This document shows positions 35,034 through 44,337 of a stretch of DNA of 64,000 nt, one piece after another. This DNA is from an uncultured Prevotellaceae bacterium (GTDB taxonomy: Bacteria > Bacteroidota > Bacteroidia > Bacteroidales > Bacteroidaceae). The notes beneath the pieces are model-generated. The model was not told where the DNA came from. It made no database searches and saw only the letters and a list, made by a program, of their open reading frames with translations. The translations under genes and the position numbers were made by a program. The stretch is taken from positions 1-64,000 of the forward strand of contig CADAKX010000009.1 in the NCBI GenBank assembly GCA_902788605.1, written 5' to 3'. Each line of letters begins with the position of its first letter. The stretch's first letter is position 1.

Positions 35034-38000
35034 TTACAAGTTAAACTTCACACCAGCCACAATGCTACGGCTCATGGGGAGACGGCCCAGGTCAATACCC
35101 TGACCAAGAACGCTCGAAGTCATAGACATCTCGGGATCGCTGCCCAGATACTTGGTGAAGGTGAGCAGGTTGTTGCCCTGGATCCAGAACTGAACGCCCT
35201 GGATGTACTCAGACTTCAGAGGCAGGTTGTAGCTCAGGGTCACGGTCTTCAGACGCAGGTATGAGCCATCCTCAATCCAGCGGTCACTGAAGCGTGCGTT
35301 GCCCTTGGGATCCTGGAAGGCAATGCGAGGAACATCTGTTTCCTGACCTTCCACCTGCCAGCGGCGCAGCAAAGCGGTGCTCTGGTTCATGAAGCGCTCA
35401 CCACCCTCGAGCTGAGAACGCATGTAGTTGTAGATATCGTTGCCCAGAGAATAGTTGAAGTTCAGGTCGAGCTTCAGGTTCTTCCAAGACAATGATGTGA
35501 AGATATTACCATAGATATCGGGGTTGGGGTCACCGATGATGGTCTGGTCGGCCTCGCTGATCATACCGTCGCCATTGAGGTCGGCGAAATGTACGTCACC
35601 AGCCTCGAAGAGCACGTGGTCGATACCGTTCTCTGCCATAGAGTAGAGACCCTTAGGATCATAGGTAGCCTGACCAGCAGCGTGAGCTGAGGCAGCCTGA
35701 GCCTCTGCAGTGGTAGAGAACACGCCGAGAGCCTTGTAACCATAGAACAGGTTGGCAGCCTGACCCACCTGCGTACGAATGGTAGCACCATAGAGGCTGT
35801 TATCCAGGTGGTCGGCACCGTCGGGCAGAGCAGAAATCTGGTTCTTGTAATGACCCATGCTAGCACCGACTTCCCACTGCCAATCCTTCAGGTTGAGCAC
35901 CTTAGCATTGAAGTTCACGTCGAAGCCTTCGTTCTTCAGCTTACCCTCGTTAGACCAGTTCTCCTTCAGACCGCTGAGGAAGCCCAGCTGCTGGAGAGCC
36001 AACAGGTTGTCGGTGGTAGAGCGGAAGTAGTTGAAGCCCAGACTCAAACGGTTGTTGAGGAAGCTGGCTTCCAGACCGGCGTTAAAGCGACGAGTGGTCT
36101 CCCACTTAATCTGGGTGTTACCGATACCATCGAACGACAGAGTAGAGATGGTGTGGAGGAACTGACCAGAGCGGAAGAAGCTGCGTGCAGCATAGTAGTT
36201 AATATCGTCATTACCACTGATGTCATAGCCTGTAGAGAGACGCAGATAATCCAGACCCTTGACGTTGGCCATCCAAGGCTCGTTGGTGAGCACCCATGAA
36301 GCCTGTACGCCGGGGAATACGCCCCAAGCAGCATTGAACAGGCGGAAGTCACCACCTTCCTGACCAAAGCGAGAAGAACCGTCGATAGAGAGGTTTGCCT
36401 GGAGGAAGTAGCGGCCCAAGTAGTTATAGTCGGCCTGTGCATACCAAGAGAGTGAGTTCCAGTTCTCGTTGACGCCCTGAGCGTCCTTATCCTTCAACTG
36501 ACCAGAGATCTGAGGAGTCTTATCACTACCGGTGTTGTAACCTACAGCAGAATTGGTAGAGAAGCTCTCCCAATTGATGCGGGCACCACCAAACAGATGG
36601 AGATAGTGGGCATCAAAACGATCCTCCCAGTCAATGCGGGTATCACTCATCAGTGAGTTCTGCTTAGAAGCCAGCGAACGGGTCTCGTTCTCGCGGAAGC
36701 CACCCAAACGGGCTACATAGTAGTTGTCTGGTGTACCGTTGATAGGAATATAGAACAGCTCGTTGGTGTTCACCAAGTTGTAGCTGAAGTGCTCGCTCAC
36801 AAAGAGGTTCTGCTTAATCTCGTACTTCGGTGTCAAAGTCAAGTTAAGCATAGATGTCTCGAAGCGGTTCTTAGACTCAGCCTCAGCATACTCGTTGATG
36901 GCAGCGGGGTTACCCAACTTCCAGTTGTAGTTCTTGTAGTTATACAGGGCCTCTGTCAGATATGACTCTGGATCAATATCCCAGTGAGAATCAGAGAAAC
37001 GACCAGCGCCTGTCTCATCATGACCATAGCTGTAGGGGCTCAAGAAGGGGCTCTTGACATAAGCCAGGAAAGCAGGCGAGGTAGGTGTACCGTCGTCATA
37101 GCTCTCGGGAGCACCATCATTGCGGATGTCGCGTGTCTGGTTGGCAAACGAAGCGTCGAAGCGTACAGACAGCTTGCGGCTCAGCGAGATATCGGTATTG
37201 AAACGCACATTCAGACGGTCCATATCGTTATATTTCAGCGTGCTCTCAGCAGTGGTATAGCCCACCGACAGGTTATAGTTGGCAACAGCGTCACCACCCT
37301 CGATGTTGATACCATAGTTCTGAGTCATTGCTGTACGATAGACATAGTCTTTCCAGTCAGTGTTCTGATGATACTGATCATAGTAGTAGTACTTCTTGCC
37401 GTTCTGGTCATACTCGGGCTTCAGGAAGCTGAACTCCAACAGTTTGGTGTTGGTGGTCTTCAGCATCTCAGAGGCATAGCTACGATACTGACCGGCATCC
37501 ATCACTGAGAGATACTTGGGCTCGAGCACCACGCCAGCAGAGATGTTGGCGGTAATGCGGGTTGCCATAGACTTGTTACGACGGGTCTGAATCAAAATCA
37601 CACCGTTAGCACCCTTTGAACCATAAAGAGCGGTACCGTTACGCATCACGGTCACCTTCTCGATGTCGGCAGGGTTCAGGTTTGTCAGCACATCGTTGTA
37701 GAAACCGTCGTGAAGCAGTGTGCGACCATACTGCTGGTCGATGATTACGTCGTCGATGATAATCAGAGGCTGAGCATTCACATTGAGTGAGTTCAGACCC
37801 TGGATGAACATCACGCTACCCACACCAGGAGTACCGTTCATAGAGGTGGTATAGACCTGCGCACCCAGCTGCTTCTGGATCTCATCCTTGATATTGAGAG
37901 CACTGGTGTACTTGAAGTCCTTCATCTCAAAGTCACTGCGCACGTTGGTCTGTGTTCCGAACTCTGCCTTGAACGTGGTGGGATACAGATAGACATCCTT

Positions 38001-38357
38001 CTGCTTCTCACCTTTCTGCAAGCCAATCTTCACAGGGTTGTGGTCGGGTGTGGTGAAATAGATACCTGAGGCAAAGAGAGGCACCTTCACGGTATAGCTA
38101 CCGTCGTCACCCGTCAGGGCACTGTAGCCCTCAACCTCGGCAGCGCGAACAATAGCACCCGAAACAGGCTGTTTGGTGGCAGCATCATACACGAAACCGC
38201 TCACAGAACGCGTCTCGTACTGCTTCTTCAGTTTTACAACTCGCTGTACCTGTGCCTCCTCGATTACCTCTTCCTCATCGTCATCATAGTCCTGAGCAGA
38301 GATACTCAGAGGGAAAGCCATCAGCAGCGAAAATCCAAATAAGATATATCGTTTCAT
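35034..38357 (-). CDS. SusC/RagA-type TonB-dependent transporter (second pair)
   Basis: A 1107-aa outer-membrane protein: signal peptide (1-21), an acidic stretch (DYDDDEEEVIEE), a carboxypeptidase-regulatory-like domain (SVSGFVYDAATKQPVSGAIV, about 52-125), a plug (IQGLNSLNVNAQPLIIIDDV and VTVMRNGTALYGSKGANGVI) and a large beta-barrel ending in LPMSRSIVAGVKFNL with a terminal aromatic/Leu strand. It imports large substrates with energy from TonB, together with the SusD gene 36 bases downstream. The acidic insertion just after the signal peptide is a slightly unusual start for the family. Confidence 0.94.
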   Translation of the reverse strand: MKRYILFGFSLLMAFPLSISAQDYDDDEEEVIEEAQVQRVVKLKKQYETRSVSGFVYDAATKQPVSGAIVRAAEVEGYSALTGDDGSYTVKVPLFASGIYFTTPDHNPVKIGLQKGEKQKDVYLYPTTFKAEFGTQTNVRSDFEMKDFKYTSALNIKDEIQKQLGAQVYTTSMNGTPGVGSVMFIQGLNSLNVNAQPLIIIDDVIIDQQYGRTLLHDGFYNDVLTNLNPADIEKVTVMRNGTALYGSKGANGVILIQTRRNKSMATRITANISAGVVLEPKYLSVMDAGQYRSYASEMLKTTNTKLLEFSFLKPEYDQNGKKYYYYDQYHQNTDWKDYVYRTAMTQNYGINIEGGDAVANYNLSVGYTTAESTLKYNDMDRLNVRFNTDISLSRKLSVRFDASFANQTRDIRNDGAPESYDDGTPTSPAFLAYVKSPFLSPYSYGHDETGAGRFSDSHWDIDPESYLTEALYNYKNYNWKLGNPAAINEYAEAESKNRFETSMLNLTLTPKYEIKQNLFVSEHFSYNLVNTNELFYIPINGTPDNYYVARLGGFRENETRSLASKQNSLMSDTRIDWEDRFDAHYLHLFGGARINWESFSTNSAVGYNTGSDKTPQISGQLKDKDAQGVNENWNSLSWYAQADYNYLGRYFLQANLSIDGSSRFGQEGGDFRLFNAAWGVFPGVQASWVLTNEPWMANVKGLDYLRLSTGYDISGNDDINYYAARSFFRSGQFLHTISTLSFDGIGNTQIKWETTRRFNAGLEASFLNNRLSLGFNYFRSTTDNLLALQQLGFLSGLKENWSNEGKLKNEGFDVNFNAKVLNLKDWQWEVGASMGHYKNQISALPDGADHLDNSLYGATIRTQVGQAANLFYGYKALGVFSTTAEAQAASAHAAGQATYDPKGLYSMAENGIDHVLFEAGDVHFADLNGDGMISEADQTIIGDPNPDIYGNIFTSLSWKNLKLDLNFNYSLGNDIYNYMRSQLEGGERFMNQSTALLRRWQVEGQETDVPRIAFQDPKGNARFSDRWIEDGSYLRLKTVTLSYNLPLKSEYIQGVQFWIQGNNLLTFTKYLGSDPEMSMTSSVLGQGIDLGRLPMSRSIVAGVKFNL

Positions 38358-38384
38358 ATCGTTCTTTCTTTTTTTATGTGAACA

Positions 38385-40253
38385 TTAGCGTTGCAAATAC
38401 CAGGCTCTGTAAGATCTGTCAGTGTATTTTCCGTGAGGATACAGCAGAACACCAGGAGTACCTACGTGGTTGGCAGCAACAGGCACTGCAGGACTGCCAA
38501 TCTCGCTGGGCAGAGCGTCAACAAGCTCGAGGGTTCCGTGAGGCACCAGAAGAATACAGTTGATACGCATGGTACGTGTCTTCTTGTTGTTACGGATATC
38601 GGCGTTACCCACACGGGTCTCGATCTTCAGACATGCCTGCAAGTCGGATTCAGAGACGTTATACGTACAGGTATTGAACTGATAGTTCTCGGCCAGCAGG
38701 ATATAGTCGACAGCATCAGGAGTTGTTACGAAGGTCTTGTGAGTACCATCGGGACCCATCAGCTGTTCTTCACCCTTGCCGGGATTGAAGATGGTACAAC
38801 GCACTTCCGTTGGCAGACGTGATACGTCAGATGCGGTAGAGTCACCGGCCAATGCAGGAGCTGCAACGAGATAAATATCATAACCCATGTTCGACAGCAC
38901 ATTAGGCAGGATGTAAGTCACATAGTGGTTCATCGTGGTTGTCTGCTGTTCGAACTCAATGTACTGGTTGCCCCACAACTTATCGAAGTACTTGTTGTCT
39001 GAGGTCACGTAATGCATTTGGGCCTTGATTGTTTCGATAGAGTCAGTTGCATTGGTACTGCTAGAGTTCTTTACCTTACTTACCTCCTTGATCTTTGAGG
39101 TCGAGAAGACATAAGTATTAAAGGTGTTCAGATCGCTAATATTCCAGTCAGTGGTCTTCAGCACCTCACCATTGCTACACTGCACCTTCTCAACATTACC
39201 CATGGCACCCTTAGCCTCAAGGGGCTTGAAGTACTGATAGTACTCGAAGGGACGGAACCACTGAGCCTTACGGTTCACGTAGTTGATGGTACACTCTGTT
39301 GACATGGCTGAGTCCTGCAGCTGCTCATCAGAGTTGAAGGTGCGGCTGAAAGAAGAACCGGCAAGGACAGCCAGACGAGGCATGGTGTAAACCAAAGAGT
39401 CGCGGTTGGCCACCTTTTCAGGGTAATTGAAGTAAGGCTCATATTTCTCAACGAGTTCCTTCCAAGTGTCATTCTTGGGAGCCAGGAAGAGATAAGTACT
39501 ATCCTCTGAGTTGATACGGCCTGTCCAGCTGAATAACTCATTGATCTGATAGAACACAGAGTCCAGATACTGCATCTTACCGTCAACAATACTACCGGGC
39601 ACACTCTGACCGGGATCGAACTCTCTGTAATAGTAGTGAGAGTTATAGAGGAAACTTCTCAAACTGTCGAGCTCAGCATCCTTACTCACATACTCAAACA
39701 CGGTGGGCAGGTAGTTTACCTGTTTATCCAACGTATAAAGCACACCGTTCTCATAGAGCTGGTTCTTGTCGAGCAGCTTAACACCATTGATGGCGGTATC
39801 GCTCAGCACGGCATACTTACCGTTCATCATCACGATAGAGTCGACTCTCAAACTAGACACAGAGTGATTGTAGAGTGCAATATGGTTCTGAACGAACTCC
39901 TTCAGCACCGTATTGTTCTTCTGGTGCACATTGGCAGCTACCTGCTGCTGATAGTCGTTGATCCAAGCCTCTGCCTGAGCCTGTGTAAACTGGTCATTGG
40001 TAGGTGCAAAGACGGTGAACACCTGACTACCATCAAGGATGGGCTTGTAGTTGCAGGCCTCCAAGACACTGGCAAAATTTGACAGATTAGGATTGCTGGA
40101 GATAGCCTGCCACAGAGAGCCCTGATGCACGCTGTTTGCGCCATTGCCCAAGCTCTCGTAGTGGTCGTCCCATGTATCGGTACAAGCCACGAAGGTGAGG
40201 GCGGCTACTGCCAGCCCTAACACCTTATTATATAATAGTTTTTTGGAAATCAT
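38385..40253 (-). CDS. FAS1 (fasciclin) lipoprotein, 622 aa
   Basis: A lipoprotein (signal ending ALTFVAC, Cys at 24) followed by WDDHYES and FAS1 repeats. The first shows LWQAISSNPNLSNFASVLE and FTVFAPTNDQF (about 45-90) and a partner segment GVLYTLDKQV. A second begins at STYLFLAPKNDTWKELVEKY (about 255). The C-terminal 200 residues are beta-rich and not recognised (YILPNVLSNMGYDIYLVAAP). FAS1 domains act in cell adhesion or carbohydrate/protein binding. It lies just upstream of the second SusC, so it is probably a surface partner of that transporter. Confidence 0.8.
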   Translation of the reverse strand: MISKKLLYNKVLGLAVAALTFVACTDTWDDHYESLGNGANSVHQGSLWQAISSNPNLSNFASVLEACNYKPILDGSQVFTVFAPTNDQFTQAQAEAWINDYQQQVAANVHQKNNTVLKEFVQNHIALYNHSVSSLRVDSIVMMNGKYAVLSDTAINGVKLLDKNQLYENGVLYTLDKQVNYLPTVFEYVSKDAELDSLRSFLYNSHYYYREFDPGQSVPGSIVDGKMQYLDSVFYQINELFSWTGRINSEDSTYLFLAPKNDTWKELVEKYEPYFNYPEKVANRDSLVYTMPRLAVLAGSSFSRTFNSDEQLQDSAMSTECTINYVNRKAQWFRPFEYYQYFKPLEAKGAMGNVEKVQCSNGEVLKTTDWNISDLNTFNTYVFSTSKIKEVSKVKNSSSTNATDSIETIKAQMHYVTSDNKYFDKLWGNQYIEFEQQTTTMNHYVTYILPNVLSNMGYDIYLVAAPALAGDSTASDVSRLPTEVRCTIFNPGKGEEQLMGPDGTHKTFVTTPDAVDYILLAENYQFNTCTYNVSESDLQACLKIETRVGNADIRNNKKTRTMRINCILLVPHGTLELVDALPSEIGSPAVPVAANHVGTPGVLLYPHGKYTDRSYRAWYLQR

Positions 40254-40285
40254 AGTTATTAATTTTCAAATTGTCATTTGTCCGT

Positions 40286-42517
40286 TTAGAGGTCGTCCTC
40301 CATCTCGCCTGAGCCATCTACACCATAGACGCTCTTTGGAACCATCTCAAAGAAGTCGAACATGAACTCGTTGTTGTTACCCTGCTTACCATCCGAAGCA
40401 ACGCGGAAGCGCAGGTAGTGGTCCTTGGAAGCATCGATATAGGTCTGACACAAGACACGACGCATCATGTGCATAATACCCCAAGAGTAGTTCTTCTGCG
40501 AACCGTTGTTACTGATGTTATAGCAAGAGCGCGGTCCACGATAAGCACCCAGGTTTTTCAGCAGCTTCTGTTCTGCAGCCAAGTCCTCAGTGGTTGTTTC
40601 CTTATACTTGGTCAACTGAGCATCATCAGAAGCACGGTTACCAAGATACATCTCATCATTAAGGATCTTAATCATATCCAAGGGGATTCCCTGAGGAACA
40701 CCATCGAAGTACACCTGCATCACACCACGGGTCTCCAGAGGAGCGAAGCCCAGACGCAACTGCCATTCACCACTATAGGGAACGGGAGGAATACGGAAGG
40801 TGAAGTCATAGTCTCCGAAGAGGTTCAGCTCGTCACCCTGCCATGACCAGAACTCCCAGTGAGGACGACGGCCAACAAAGTAACAGTTGGAATTGAACTT
40901 CACATTCTCCAAATAACCCATGGGGAAGTAGCGGTTCTTACCATTCTTGGGCTGCTCTGAGTCGTCAGCAGCAGTATTATAACCATCATCAGCGCGATAG
41001 TTACCCTTCAGACGCATATCGTTGGTCATGATTTCGGGGAATACCGTTGAGAAGTCCATACGGATACGCATGTTCTGTACCACATCGCGAACCTCCTTAC
41101 TGAATACCACCAGGTCGTCCACATAGAAATAGTGACCATTCAAGGCATCGTGGTTAGGCTTCGTCTCAACAGTAGCGTCAACGAAAGCACCACGCTCGGT
41201 ATAGTCGGGAGCTTCATAACGACGGTTCACGAAGTGACCACCCTTCTTGTCGACATCCACGCCCCAGATATCCACAGGCAGAGCCTTGCCAAAGACATCC
41301 TCACGGCGGTTCTTACTCAGCTGTTCAATCTTCAGCATGGTGTGAGGCAACATGGTCTCATACCAGTCAACAGGATTCACCCACTTGGTCTCGAAACCGA
41401 AGGCTTCCTTTGTTTCGGGCACCACAATAGCGGTCAAGTCGGCTGTACCAGGCACATAGCGGGTCATGATGTGATACTGAATGAAACGCTTCAGCGGGTT
41501 GATGCTGTCGGTGAGATTCTCAAACTTCCAGCCATCCTTAGCTTCATCGAGCGGATTTCCATTTTCATCATGTCCATAAACAGGACCATAGACCTTACAT
41601 GCCAAGTCATAGAGTGCATAGAGGTCACCCTTACTGGTGTCAATGGGCTGTCCCTTATAACCGTTCTTAAAGTACTCACGATAGATAGAGTCGGGCTCTA
41701 CAAAAGCAGTAAAGCCATACTTTTTGGTATCAGGTACCCATGCCACCTCGTTTCTCACGTGCGACTTATAGTAATACTTCTGATACTTCTTAGGATCCCA
41801 AGTCTCATCGGCCACCTTCTCTACAAGCAGATCTTTCAGGCCAGTAGCCTCGAAAGCCTTGTAGAACAGACTAATCTTGGGGTTATCGCGCAAGATATCG
41901 GTCACGGTGCTGTTTGACTTCTCAATCACCATGTCAATAGGCTGCACAATACCATTCTCCACAGAGTCGTTCTGGTGAACAACAGTACCGTCGTCATAGG
42001 TCTTCTCGAAGATGATGTGGGTCAGACCCTCGAGGTAAACCACAGCATTACTGTCGTTGTCGACACCCTGAGAGGTAGCGATATAACGACCCAGCAGGTT
42101 GGCATTAGGCAGACGGTCCTGAGTCATCTCAAAAGTAGAGTAGATATTGTTTACCAGATGGGTACGGGCGATGGTATCGCAGTCTTCCTTTGACAACTGG
42201 TCAACGCTGGTCAAGCCACGCTCTTGCAAGTATTTATCGACAGCGTCATTGTCAGGCAGGAAGCAGGTGTACTTACCATAGGTAGAGAGTAGTGGCATCA
42301 ACTCTGCCTTGTCCACGATGGCAGCGAACTCACTATACTGCGTACGATTTCTCAGATAGTCGCTCATCATCTCACCCGTAAACGCATAGAAATACTCGCT
42401 ATCGGGCTCATCAGAGCAGCTGGTCAGCGATCCTGTAGCAAGCAGGGTAGCCAGTGCCATGAAAGCAACTTTGATATTCTTCTTGATATTCATAGTTTTC
42501 TTTATTTGAGTATTCAT
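40286..42517 (-). CDS. FAS1 (fasciclin) lipoprotein, 743 aa
   Basis: A lipoprotein with the lipobox LTSC (Cys at 34, or 26 if the second ATG at 42493 is used; that start also gives a normal signal). The N-terminal FAS1 domain has SEFAAIVDKAELMPLLSTYG and YTCFLPDNDAVDKYL (about 60-95), and HLVNNIYSTF (about 120). A second lies around 215-300 (ISLFYKAFEATGLKDLLVEK, FTAFVEPDSIY). The C-terminal half is beta-rich and ends with WQLRLGFAPLETRGVMQVYF and FRVASDGK, perhaps a jelly-roll binding domain (inference). It starts two bases after the first SusD and ends near the third FAS1 gene. Confidence 0.8.
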   Translation of the reverse strand: MNTQIKKTMNIKKNIKVAFMALATLLATGSLTSCSDEPDSEYFYAFTGEMMSDYLRNRTQYSEFAAIVDKAELMPLLSTYGKYTCFLPDNDAVDKYLQERGLTSVDQLSKEDCDTIARTHLVNNIYSTFEMTQDRLPNANLLGRYIATSQGVDNDSNAVVYLEGLTHIIFEKTYDDGTVVHQNDSVENGIVQPIDMVIEKSNSTVTDILRDNPKISLFYKAFEATGLKDLLVEKVADETWDPKKYQKYYYKSHVRNEVAWVPDTKKYGFTAFVEPDSIYREYFKNGYKGQPIDTSKGDLYALYDLACKVYGPVYGHDENGNPLDEAKDGWKFENLTDSINPLKRFIQYHIMTRYVPGTADLTAIVVPETKEAFGFETKWVNPVDWYETMLPHTMLKIEQLSKNRREDVFGKALPVDIWGVDVDKKGGHFVNRRYEAPDYTERGAFVDATVETKPNHDALNGHYFYVDDLVVFSKEVRDVVQNMRIRMDFSTVFPEIMTNDMRLKGNYRADDGYNTAADDSEQPKNGKNRYFPMGYLENVKFNSNCYFVGRRPHWEFWSWQGDELNLFGDYDFTFRIPPVPYSGEWQLRLGFAPLETRGVMQVYFDGVPQGIPLDMIKILNDEMYLGNRASDDAQLTKYKETTTEDLAAEQKLLKNLGAYRGPRSCYNISNNGSQKNYSWGIMHMMRRVLCQTYIDASKDHYLRFRVASDGKQGNNNEFMFDFFEMVPKSVYGVDGSGEMEDDL

Positions 42518-42519
42518 TA

Positions 42520-44310
42520 TTATTTGGCTGTTTTCTCCATACTAGAGTTCTCACCACTACCGAATGAAGGATTCTGAACCAGGTTGTGGTTCACCTTCAA
42601 CTCCTCATAGTTATAGGGCCAGAAAATGGCATCCATCTTTTTGAAGAAGTTCTGGGCAAACTGGCTATTGACGTCATCACGCTTACTAACAGCAGAAATA
42701 ACCTCATCGGTCTTGCCGGCACGCATAGCATAGCGCACCAAGTCATACCAGCGCTTGCCCTCAAACATCAACTCACGACGACGCTCACGCTTCACCAGTT
42801 CGGTCATCAGGTTCTTTGAACCGTAGTTATCGATACTGAGTGTATCCTTCACCTGCAACTCCGTTGTGATGGGTCTGCAGATAGAACGCTTGTTGACAGC
42901 ATTCACCAGATAGAAAGCCTCGTTAAGCAATGGTGTATTGATAGCCATATCTTCGGGATCAGTACCATCAACCATCTTCTGGCAGAGAGCCTCGGCTTTC
43001 AGCAACATGATGTCAGACAGACGATAGATCACCCAATGGCTGCCATTACTGTTTTGAGGGAAGAGTGAGAAAGAGATAGATGTAGGAGCAGCATCTGAAG
43101 TGGCAGCTGAGGTTACATTAATACTGCGGCATGCCATCTTGACGATAGACTTCAGATTCGTACTATAGTTCATATACATACGAGCATCCTTCAATTCCTT
43201 ATCCTTCTCGAAGAGCTCCTTGGCTGTTGACTCCTTCATCTCACCGTCAATATAAGAAGAACCGGTTACCAAGCCCACCTCTGACTGTGAATTACCATAG
43301 AAAGAAGAGATGGCGCTGTTGGCTGTACCGCCAGTAGATGCAGGGTCTCTATCGTAGTTCAGCTCGAAGATAACCTCCTTGGCAGCCTCTCTTCTGGTTT
43401 CCGAAGTAAAGATGGTCTCATAGGCGTCACCATAGACTGTTCCTGAAAGCAGGTGATAAATCAGGGGGAAGCCATTCAAACGCTTGTCAACCTGAACCTG
43501 CTGGCTGAAGTTACGATAGTACTCCTTGTAGTAGTCCTCAGCATACTTCTTCTTAGAATCGATGACGATATCTGCATACTTGATACAGTTGTCGTAATCC
43601 TCGGCCCAAAGATACATCTCGCAGAGCATCGCGTTGATAGCATCCTGCGTGATACGACCCGTCTGATAACGGTCCTTAGTCGTGGGATAGCGCTTTACTG
43701 CATCGTTCTTCACACTCTCCAAGTCGCTGATAATGTTGTTCAGCACTTCCTTGAAAGGAGTAGCGGGCAGGTCCATCGTCTGGTCGTCGTCGGTGAAGGC
43801 CTCACGAGAGAAGGGCACGTCACGGAACGTACGAATCAGATAGAAATAGCAGAGAGAACGCAGAGCTGTTACCTCGGCAATGTTGGCCTTCAGGTCGCCC
43901 TCTGTATAGGCGGGGTCCTTGGCAGCCACATCTGGAGCATATTTCAGCACTGTGTTACAACGGTTAATCACGTCATAGAAGTTCACCCAAGTGGTATAGG
44001 TATTCTTGGCGGTGATATTTTCTTTTAAGATGTTATACAGGTTACCATCGCTGTTGATGTTGTTACCCGACATGATATTGTCACTACGGAACTCACCCCA
44101 TATCATCATACGTTTACGAGTATCAGCATCCTGGAGCGCAGAATAGCAGCCTGAGACAATATTCTCCACGTCGGCCTTTTCATTCCAGAAGTCCTCCAGA
44201 ATGATCTCACGCTGGTCCTTGATTTCCAGGAAGTCAGCACATGACGTGAGACCACAGCAAAGGCAGATTGCACTGATTATCTTATAATAATTCTTTTTCA
44301 TAATCTTCAT
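42520..44310 (-). CDS. SusD/RagB-type surface lipoprotein (first pair)
   Basis: A 596-aa outer-membrane lipoprotein with lipobox GLTSC (Cys at 24). SusD core features are seen: DFLEIKDQREIILEDFW, NVENIVSGCYSAL-type helix, YDVINRCNTVLKYAPDVA, EVTALRSLCYFYLIRTFRDV with PFSREAFTDD, and the late ERRRELMFEGKRWYDLVRYA, the most diagnostic stretch. It follows the first SusC by 27 bases. It probably binds the same substrate as the partner SusC. Confidence 0.95.
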   Translation of the reverse strand: MKIMKKNYYKIISAICLCCGLTSCADFLEIKDQREIILEDFWNEKADVENIVSGCYSALQDADTRKRMMIWGEFRSDNIMSGNNINSDGNLYNILKENITAKNTYTTWVNFYDVINRCNTVLKYAPDVAAKDPAYTEGDLKANIAEVTALRSLCYFYLIRTFRDVPFSREAFTDDDQTMDLPATPFKEVLNNIISDLESVKNDAVKRYPTTKDRYQTGRITQDAINAMLCEMYLWAEDYDNCIKYADIVIDSKKKYAEDYYKEYYRNFSQQVQVDKRLNGFPLIYHLLSGTVYGDAYETIFTSETRREAAKEVIFELNYDRDPASTGGTANSAISSFYGNSQSEVGLVTGSSYIDGEMKESTAKELFEKDKELKDARMYMNYSTNLKSIVKMACRSINVTSAATSDAAPTSISFSLFPQNSNGSHWVIYRLSDIMLLKAEALCQKMVDGTDPEDMAINTPLLNEAFYLVNAVNKRSICRPITTELQVKDTLSIDNYGSKNLMTELVKRERRRELMFEGKRWYDLVRYAMRAGKTDEVISAVSKRDDVNSQFAQNFFKKMDAIFWPYNYEELKVNHNLVQNPSFGSGENSSMEKTAK

Positions 44311-44337
44311 GTTTCTTTAGAGTTGTCAATCCACATT